Below, in pieces: positions 57,538 through 64,000 of a stretch of DNA of 64,000 nt (its first letter is position 1; each line of letters starts with the position of its first letter). The notes below the pieces were generated by a model. The model saw only the letters and a list, made by a program, of their open reading frames with translations, had not been told where the DNA came from and ran no database searches. The stretch is taken from the NCBI GenBank assembly GCA_958295665.1, contig OY282558.1, positions 326,651,106 through 326,715,105 on the forward strand. Direction: 5' to 3'. Position numbers and translations under genes: made by a program. This DNA comes from Tipula vernalis (taxonomy: Eukaryota; Arthropoda; Insecta; Diptera; Tipulidae).

Positions 57538-60500
57538 ATGACCAACGCCATAAACATGATGCAGATAAATATAAGAAGTCTCAGACATAACAAAGATGAA
57601 CTAGATCACTACATACACAAAGAAAATATAGAAATAACATTTTTAAGTGAAACATGGACAAAGGACAACAACAACATAAAATTCAAAAATAATCAACTTT
57701 ATTTAAAAAATAGACCGGACAACTATGGAGGAGTTGGCTTCATAATTAATAATAAATTCAATTCAAAGGAGATAAATACAAATACAAATTACGATCCAAT
57801 AGAAACCATAAAAATTCAGATAACGGACTCTAAAAATGATAAACTAAATCTAATAGGAATTTACATTCCTCCTAACATAAACAACAAAATAATACAAAAC
57901 AAATTTAACAATATAATAAAAGACCACAATAATAACAAAAACACTATAATAATGGGAGACATCAATGGCCATCATATTTCATGGGAGACCAACAGCAAAG
58001 AAGATTATAGAGGAAAATCTATAGCCAAGATATTATCAAATTCAAATTACATAATAATGAACAATGGAGAACACACATGGATAGGACACAATGGGAAAAG
58101 CTCAGCGATAGACATAACATTAATAACACAAGATCTAACAAATAAAACAACCTGGTCAGTAGACAACAACAAAGTGGGAAACTCGGACCATCTACCCATT
58201 CGAATCAAAATAGAGAATAATAACACTTTTCATAACAATTCAACAACCAAAACCAATAATAAGAAGATAATGGAAGATATAATAAATCTGAACCCATCAC
58301 ATACTTTTGATATAACAGATTACGAGTTAGAACTTCAAAACATAATAGAAAAAAACACTATCACAATAAAAAAAAACAACAAATACACTCCGAAAATCTG
58401 GTGGACAGAAAAAATAAGAAAAATGTGGGAAATAAAAAAACAAAAGCTGAAACTATATAACAACAACAGAGGAAACATCTATATAGAAATGGAATTAAGA
58501 AAAGAGACAAACAAATTGAAGTTAGAGATTAGAAGAGAAAAAAAGAAAACCTGGAATTCATTTATAAATGAAATTAACCCAAATCTGAATTCAAAAGAAA
58601 TATGGAGTAAAATAAGAACATTTAACAACAAAAAAGGAGAAAATTTCAATCTTTTCAACAACGATGACAATATAAAAAAATTCATGGACCACAACATTTC
58701 GAAATCAGAAGTCAAAAAAGATCATTTGATGACATTACCGACAGCACACATAAATGAAGAATTTAGTTATGAGGAGGTACACAGAATAATTCAGGATAGT
58801 AAAAACACGGCACCGGGAATAAATAAAATCTCGTACAAAATTTTAAAAAACCTGCCATTAAGCCATACAATAAAATTAACAGAACACATAAATAAAATTT
58901 GGGAAAATCAAGAGTATCCTGAAATATGGAAAAAAATTAAAATCATCCCGATAATTAAACCTAACAAAAACAAAAACGAAATAGAAAGCTATAGAGGCAT
59001 CCACTTATACTCTACTTTTGCCAAAATCACAGGAAAACTAATAAAAAAAAAATTAAACAATATAACAGACGAATTAAAAATTTTACCGGAAACAACATAT
59101 GGATTTAAAAAAGGAAAATCTACAGCAGACTACGCAAATCATCTGATAAACATCATAGAAAAAGGCAAGAAAGAAAACAAGTTCATAATAATAATTTCAA
59201 CAGATGTAGAAAAAGCATTCGATAGGGTCAACACAATAAAGTTAGTGAAGAAAATGCAGAACTTAAAAATCCCGAACTGTTTCACAAACTGGATCTATAA
59301 AGCACTTATAAATAGAAAAATAACATTCCAGTCGGAAAATGGCACAGCACAAATAATAACAAGTGAAGGACTGCCACAAGGCGATCCTTTAAGTCCGGAT
59401 CTTTTTAACATATACACTAGCCAATTACACAAGATCAACGAAAAAGAAATCAAACTTCTACAATATGCAGATGACTTTATAATGATCATTACAGATAATG
59501 AACTAAAAGAAGCAGAGAAAAAAGCAAACAAATATATAAATAACTTCAACCAAATGCTAAATGAATTAAACCTAAACATGAACCATAACAAAACTTCATT
59601 CATGATAATAAACAACAAAAGGACAAATAGAACAATAAGCATAAAAATAAACAACATTAACATCACAAAATCCAATCTGATAAAATCGTTAGGATTTTAT
59701 ATAGACGCGAAACTAAATTTCTTAGCACATCACAAAGCATTAAAAAACAGATGTATTACTGCCACAAACATAATAAAAATTTTTGCAAGAAAAAATTCAG
59801 GAGCTCACCCTGCATCACTACTCAACCTATATAAAAGTCTGATAGAAAGCAGAATAAGGTATAGCGCTAACATAACAACCAACAAAAAAAACAAAGATAC
59901 ATTACAAAAAATAATAAACATCGGTTTAAGAGTATGCATGGGTTTGACTGGCAGTACACCAATAACGGCGATAATAGCAGAAGCAGGAGAATTACCGATA
60001 GAACTTAAAAACGAATTGTTTAACTACATCTACGTGGCGAAACAATTATACAATAACACAGAACTGGGGAAAAAAATAAGAGAAAATAAAAGTCACGGAA
60101 CACCAGGAAATATATACAGGATTCACAAAGACATATTAAATAAAATACCAGTAAGAAAAAAAGAGGAAGAGTGCAACTGGAAAGAAACAAACTTAATAAT
60201 TAACACAGAACTTCATCAAGAATTAAAAAATAAGAATAATTATAATACAATGCAACTAAAACAAATAACAACAGAATTCTTAAGAAAACACGAAAAAAAA
60301 AATATCAGTTATACGGACGGATCAGCGACAAATGAGAATAGGGGAATCGGCATATACAATAAATACAATGAACTCAGCATCAGCCACAACATATCAGAAC
60401 AAATATCTATAAAAACAACAGAAATAATAGCAATATTAGAGGCAATCAGAAGAGCAATATCACACAATCTAAGAGAAATAACGATAATAACCGACTCACT

Positions 60501-61140
60501 GTCAACATGCATTGCATTAAGAAATCAAAATAACAACAAACACACAAAGTACTATGAAAATTTAATACACAACACATTACAAATAAACAATATCAAAGCA
60601 GAAATGATATGGATCCCTAGTCATATAGGAATTTATGGGAATGAGGAAGCAGATATGGCGGCTAAAAATGGAGCAAAATCGAACAGAAATATCAAAATCA
60701 AAACCCCTATTGAGGACAACATACAAATATTCAAAAAAAATCTATACAAAAAATGGAACAGGGAATTTCTACAGAAAACAGAAACAAAAGGAAATGAGCA
60801 CAGAAAAAACATAAAAGGTATAACAACAATGAAGCCATGGTTCCACAAAAAGAATTTAGATTGCGGAACAGTTAAAAGAATTACTAGGCTGAGGACAAAC
60901 CACACTTTCGACAAAAAATATCTCAAATTAATAAAAAAAATAGAAGATGATAAATGTGAAGTATGCAATATAAAAGAGGATGCAAGACATATAATTGAAG
61001 AATGTAAAAAGTTTGATAACATCAGAACAAAATACAAAACAATAGAGGGGAAAAAATTGGAAGACATCTTAACAAAAAATGACAACAAAGAATACATTGA
61101 ATTGAGCAAATTTGTAAGAGAAACTGAAACACATATATAA
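57538..61140 (+). CDS. LINE ORF2: endonuclease, reverse transcriptase, RNase H
   Basis: 1200 codons without interruption, ATG at 57538, 6 bp after ORF1's stop. The N-terminal AP-like endonuclease has LSETWT (about 36-41), MGDINGHHISW (about 140) and GNSDHLPI (about 217). RT (about 420-700) has TDVEKAFDRV, GLPQGDPLSPDLFN and LQYADDFIM (catalytic YADD near residue 644). RNase H (about 922-1045) has ISYTDGSAT, TTEIIAILEAI, ITDSLST and PSHIGIYGNEEADMAAK, with all four acids present. A C-terminal CCHC-type finger is CEVCNIKEDARHIIEEC (about 1140). The domain order with RNase H fits the I superclade rather than Jockey proper. All catalytic residues I can check are intact, so it may encode active enzyme. 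It nicks target DNA and primes reverse transcription of its RNA. Confidence 0.95.
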   Translation: MTNAINMMQINIRSLRHNKDELDHYIHKENIEITFLSETWTKDNNNIKFKNNQLYLKNRPDNYGGVGFIINNKFNSKEINTNTNYDPIETIKIQITDSKNDKLNLIGIYIPPNINNKIIQNKFNNIIKDHNNNKNTIIMGDINGHHISWETNSKEDYRGKSIAKILSNSNYIIMNNGEHTWIGHNGKSSAIDITLITQDLTNKTTWSVDNNKVGNSDHLPIRIKIENNNTFHNNSTTKTNNKKIMEDIINLNPSHTFDITDYELELQNIIEKNTITIKKNNKYTPKIWWTEKIRKMWEIKKQKLKLYNNNRGNIYIEMELRKETNKLKLEIRREKKKTWNSFINEINPNLNSKEIWSKIRTFNNKKGENFNLFNNDDNIKKFMDHNISKSEVKKDHLMTLPTAHINEEFSYEEVHRIIQDSKNTAPGINKISYKILKNLPLSHTIKLTEHINKIWENQEYPEIWKKIKIIPIIKPNKNKNEIESYRGIHLYSTFAKITGKLIKKKLNNITDELKILPETTYGFKKGKSTADYANHLINIIEKGKKENKFIIIISTDVEKAFDRVNTIKLVKKMQNLKIPNCFTNWIYKALINRKITFQSENGTAQIITSEGLPQGDPLSPDLFNIYTSQLHKINEKEIKLLQYADDFIMIITDNELKEAEKKANKYINNFNQMLNELNLNMNHNKTSFMIINNKRTNRTISIKINNINITKSNLIKSLGFYIDAKLNFLAHHKALKNRCITATNIIKIFARKNSGAHPASLLNLYKSLIESRIRYSANITTNKKNKDTLQKIINIGLRVCMGLTGSTPITAIIAEAGELPIELKNELFNYIYVAKQLYNNTELGKKIRENKSHGTPGNIYRIHKDILNKIPVRKKEEECNWKETNLIINTELHQELKNKNNYNTMQLKQITTEFLRKHEKKNISYTDGSATNENRGIGIYNKYNELSISHNISEQISIKTTEIIAILEAIRRAISHNLREITIITDSLSTCIALRNQNNNKHTKYYENLIHNTLQINNIKAEMIWIPSHIGIYGNEEADMAAKNGAKSNRNIKIKTPIEDNIQIFKKNLYKKWNREFLQKTETKGNEHRKNIKGITTMKPWFHKKNLDCGTVKRITRLRTNHTFDKKYLKLIKKIEDDKCEVCNIKEDARHIIEECKKFDNIRTKYKTIEGKKLEDILTKNDNKEYIELSKFVRETETHI

Positions 61141-61360
61141 AATAAAATAAAAAAAATAAAAAAAAAAAAAAATCATCGAGAAGAACTACCAACAACAAAA
61201 AAATAAAATATATATTCATCAAAAAAAAAAAAAAAAACAAAAAATAAAAATCGGAAAATTTTGACGTTTAAATCAAAATGAAGTAATCTGTAAATTTTGG
61301 TGATGTAAATAGTAATGTTTAAACCAAACAAATAAACTAAACCATAAAAAAAAAAAAAAA

Positions 61361-61860
61361 GGTATTTCCAAGCTCCAATTAATTGTATTGCTTCTGACCT
61401 GAAGCGTTCGACCATGTCATTGGCTTGAAGGTGATAAGCCGTTGTACGTATTCGATGTGCTCCGAGGAGTTTTGTTAACTCAGTAAATAATTTAAACTCG
61501 AATTGCGTTCCCTGTTCGGTTGTGATATGAAGAGGCACGCCGAATCGTGATACGTAGTTGTTGACGAATGTGATGGCAATGGTTGCGGCAGACATATTGG
61601 TCATACAGTAAGCTTCGGGCCAACGAGTGAATCGATCGACACAGGTAAGTAAATATGTGTATCCGTTAGATTGGGGAAGTGGACATACGATATCTAAATG
61701 GATATGCTCAAATCGACCAGGTGGAATTTCGAATTGTCCTTGAGGTGATTTTGTGTGCCGTTGGACTTTGGCACGTTGGCAGGATAAACAAGACTGAGCC
61801 CAATTGCCTACGTCTTTGTTTATATTAGGCCAAAAATAGCGAGCAGTATCAACTTACGAG
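61361..61860 (-). pseudogene. Gypsy integrase core
   Basis: Minus strand: WAQSCLSCQRAKVQRHT (zinc-binding CC part), RFEHIHLDIVCPLPQSNGYT (first catalytic Asp), LTCVDRFTRWPEA, FVNNYVSRFGVPLHITTEQG and TQFEFKLFTELTKLLG, where the second catalytic Asp is replaced by Glu (TDQG to TEQG), then AYHLQANDMVERF with the catalytic Glu. A one-base shift follows before the LINE insertion. The frame continues at 55915. Confidence 0.88.
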
Positions 61861-62515
61861 TTGCACGGACTCCAGGATGTGAAATGTTATGCAGTGTGTC
61901 GAAGATGGTTCGACGCAGTGGAGGTACAATGTATGGGCGATTGTTCCCAGTAGATATTTCGCAGATAATTTCGAGGCCAGGTAATTTAAAAAGTTCTAGT
62001 TTCACTGACCAGAGTGACATTCGAAACCAGAAAATAAATTTTGAAGTTCTAGGTCAACTTTTTGTGTGTTTGCGATTTCGACTGCGGCCATTTCGTTGTC
62101 GGTTGTGCGGGATAGTGTGTCCGCAACAACGTTGTCATGTCCGTGAACATGTTTGATGTCCGTTGTAAATTGACTGATGTAATCCAATTGGCAAGATTGC
62201 CTCGGATTACGTTCAGTTTTTGACTGAATTGCTCTAGTCAGAGGCTTGTGGTCGGTGAATATGGTGAAGTCCCGATCCTCGACAAAATATCTGAAGTGTT
62301 TGACTGCCAGATATATTGCGAGCAATTCGCGATAGAATTCGGAATATTTGTTTTCGGCATCAGAGAGTTTCTTCGAAAAGAATCCCAGTGGCTCCCAACA
62401 CTCGTTATTGTACTGTTGTAGTACAGTGTTTGACGCGTCAGTGGTCACATATATGAGTACAAGTACAAGTATGCTCGTAATTTTCCGAACCAAAGTTCTG
62501 ATCAGCTCTTGAGGC
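61820..62515 (-). pseudogene. Gypsy RNase H and integrase zinc finger; truncation point
   Basis: Minus strand from 62490: VTTDASNTVLQQY, WEPLGFFSKKLSDAENKYSE, FYRELLAIYLAVKHFRYFVE and FTIFTDHKPLTRAI (RNase H with conserved D-E-D positions), YISQFTTDIKHVHGHDNVVA, DTLSR, then RPYIVPPLRRTIFDTLHNIS and HPGVRATRKLI (integrase H2C2 start). Similarity stops at about 62510, so RT, protease, gag and the 5' LTR are absent. Confidence 0.88.
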
Positions 62516-64000
62516 TTAGCCCTTTTTATTTTGACTGTTCTTGTTTATTACGTTTTAATTCGTATATATTATTCGCCAACGATTTTCCAGGATTTACTAA
62601 TGCAGTGCAAAAATATAAATTTACTCTAGTGGAAGTACTGGTAAAAAAATCACAAAAATAGCGTTTGGTATCAAGTTTGCAAAAACCAATAAACAAGCAT
62701 TGTAGCGTTCACCAACAAATGTTCAATATCGTTAGATGGTATTCCGGGGTTGTAAATTTTTGGTATTCCGGTCGGTTTATGCAACACAATGCCAAGAGGG
62801 AAGAGGGAATCTCAAGCATTTTTGGTTGTTTAGTCAATGGCGGAGCAGGCCACAACCAATAGTGTTAGGAAAACTAAACAAAATAAGTTACTAGCAAAGA
62901 TCTGTTGAATGTAGTCAATTGGTAACTGGTTGATTTTGTACAAACTGTCCTTCAACAGAACAATGCTCCTTATGGTTTTTAGTCACAGAGTTATTTATCG
63001 ATTTGGACCTATATAGATGCTTAATAGACCACTTCATAGCGCCGCAGTAAATAACTAACCGACCTGACATTGTCGCTTACAGTCGCTACGGACTAACTAT
63101 AACTAGCAATAACATGGATAAACATGGATATGGCGTCGGTTTCTTGTTTAAAATCATCATGGCTTATTTCATACCTGTGGCCAATCAGAATTCCATACAA
63201 ATATTTAGGATCACCGAGTAAAACCTCGTTTCTGTGGACATTTCATCGAGGATTGCAGCAGGCTACCGAGCATTTTTCGCCAACATTAATATTTTCAAGT
63301 CTCCTCATATATCGATAAGAGCAGTTACCACTTGTGGTCGCGAGTATTGGACAAAACATAAAAAATCTACTGTCCCATCAATGACACCATCAGATTCATA
63401 AAATCGTCAAGGCTAAAATTAGTTAGACTCGTTCTTCGTTCGCTAAATCGGACCACTAAACAGGCCTTGAAGTCGGCACCACAGAAAGTAGGACCATGTG
63501 GGAGTAAGTATTAAAAATATCTTGAATATTACCAAACGAACTCAAAAATATACTAATTAGAATATGATGACATTCAGTTTGTTTCCTGACTGTAAATGAT
63601 ATTCCCTTTATGTTACACTCTTTAAATTACAACTATTTAAGGGCAATGTTTAATTTCAGTTTGTTGAATGAGGTTTTATTCTAGCCCTCAATTTACTTTC
63701 CAGCACAATAATGTTTCCATTCATGCTTTTCACTTTAGGTTTGTGTTACCTTGAAATGAAAATATTGGTTTCATAATCAATTTTGAATATGTCATCTGAT
63801 AAATCAGTCTTGACTACAACCAATAAAATTTTTAAACTTTTATAATACATACTTAAGCCGACTACATGGGCGAGATTATCTGAGATTATTTTTATCCCAA
63901 CATTTTTATCCAATAAAATCACTGTATGTATTGATAAAAAAAAAAAAAAAATTTCCCCTTCAAGATTTCTCCTCACGAGTTAAAATGTATACAACATTGG
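62516..64000. other. No gene recognised
   Basis: AT-rich DNA. A + ORF at 63124 (64 codons) and a minus ORF at 63746 show no family motif. A 15-bp A-run lies at 63937-63951. No inverted repeats were noticed. Confidence 0.4.

Larger units (their letters stand above)
55916..61360 (+). mobile_element. Full-length I/Jockey-type LINE (5.4 kb)
   Basis: Inserted in the Gypsy integrase with a 12-bp target duplication, GGTATTTCCAAG, at 55904-55915 and 61361-61372. It starts TGGAAAATATTTTATAAAG and ends in a 15-bp A-tail. It has a 185-bp 5' leader, ORF1 (56101-57531, one stop), a 6-bp gap, ORF2 (57538-61140) and a short A-rich 3' UTR. The sense strand is strikingly A-rich. The full length, intact ORF2 and perfect duplication all indicate a recent insertion. 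Confidence 0.95.

Noticed and set aside
58479..61109. Long minus-strand ORFs rich in Leu, Ile and Phe within the LINE
   Set aside because: They are complements of the A-rich ORF2. The sense frame has all domain motifs.

Overview
This is AT-rich insect nuclear DNA, almost entirely a transposon graveyard. A dipteran is plausible because of the recurrent ATACGAGTATGTAC and ACATACATATGTA-type motifs and the element mix, but this is an inference. There is no bacterial gene organisation. The only segment that looks like an ordinary host gene is a single coding exon at 9088-9293 (+) with a strong splice donor. Three very small, mutually similar ORFs with their own TATA boxes (26.5, 34.6 and 38.3 kb) may be a second, unusual kind of gene. 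Everything else that can be recognised is mobile DNA of many lineages.

Layout. 0-9 kb: a complete but broken Tc1-like element (310-1869), a mariner fragment, a TIR element with TAA target duplications (3372-3947), an IS630/Tc1/mariner fossil carrying a MITE, and another Tc1 fossil. 9-20 kb: the host exon, then one Ty1/copia pol gene on the + strand spread over three blocks (10.4, 14.7 and 17.1 kb). It is separated by a Jockey-like LINE, which itself carries a 2-kb hAT-like insertion, by foldback and TA-repeat DNA, and by a PIF/Harbinger transposase fossil. A complete DD41D-type element (17592-19444) follows in what is probably the copia LTR. 20-25 kb: CAT-rich repeat DNA, a piggyBac fossil and a pogo-like MITE. 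25-39 kb: two copies of the micro-ORF unit, a 3.2-kb DNA transposon with a DUF7869-type protein (31071-34239), a decayed LINE, and the third micro-ORF unit.

40-47 kb is a nested structure. A repeat ending in TATAGAGCC (39952-46930) was split by a 6.1-kb TIR element (40442-46531). That element holds a Gypsy 5' part with its LTR and primer site, a palindromic MITE and seven copies of a 124-bp tandem repeat. An uninterrupted relative of the split repeat lies at 27271-28153, so the pre-insertion site can be read directly.

50-62.5 kb: a mariner fossil, GT-rich minisatellite DNA interrupted by a Penelope-like element (52670-54710, minus strand), and a 5'-truncated Gypsy element (minus strand, LTR edge at 55389). 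The Gypsy integrase gene was cut by a full-length I/Jockey-type LINE (55916-61360) with a 12-bp target duplication, an intact 1200-residue ORF2 and a single stop in ORF1. From 62.5 kb to the end nothing is recognised.

The order of events can often be reconstructed from target-site duplications, and these form the core of the findings. Gene calls in fossils rest on motif recognition by eye, not on database searches.
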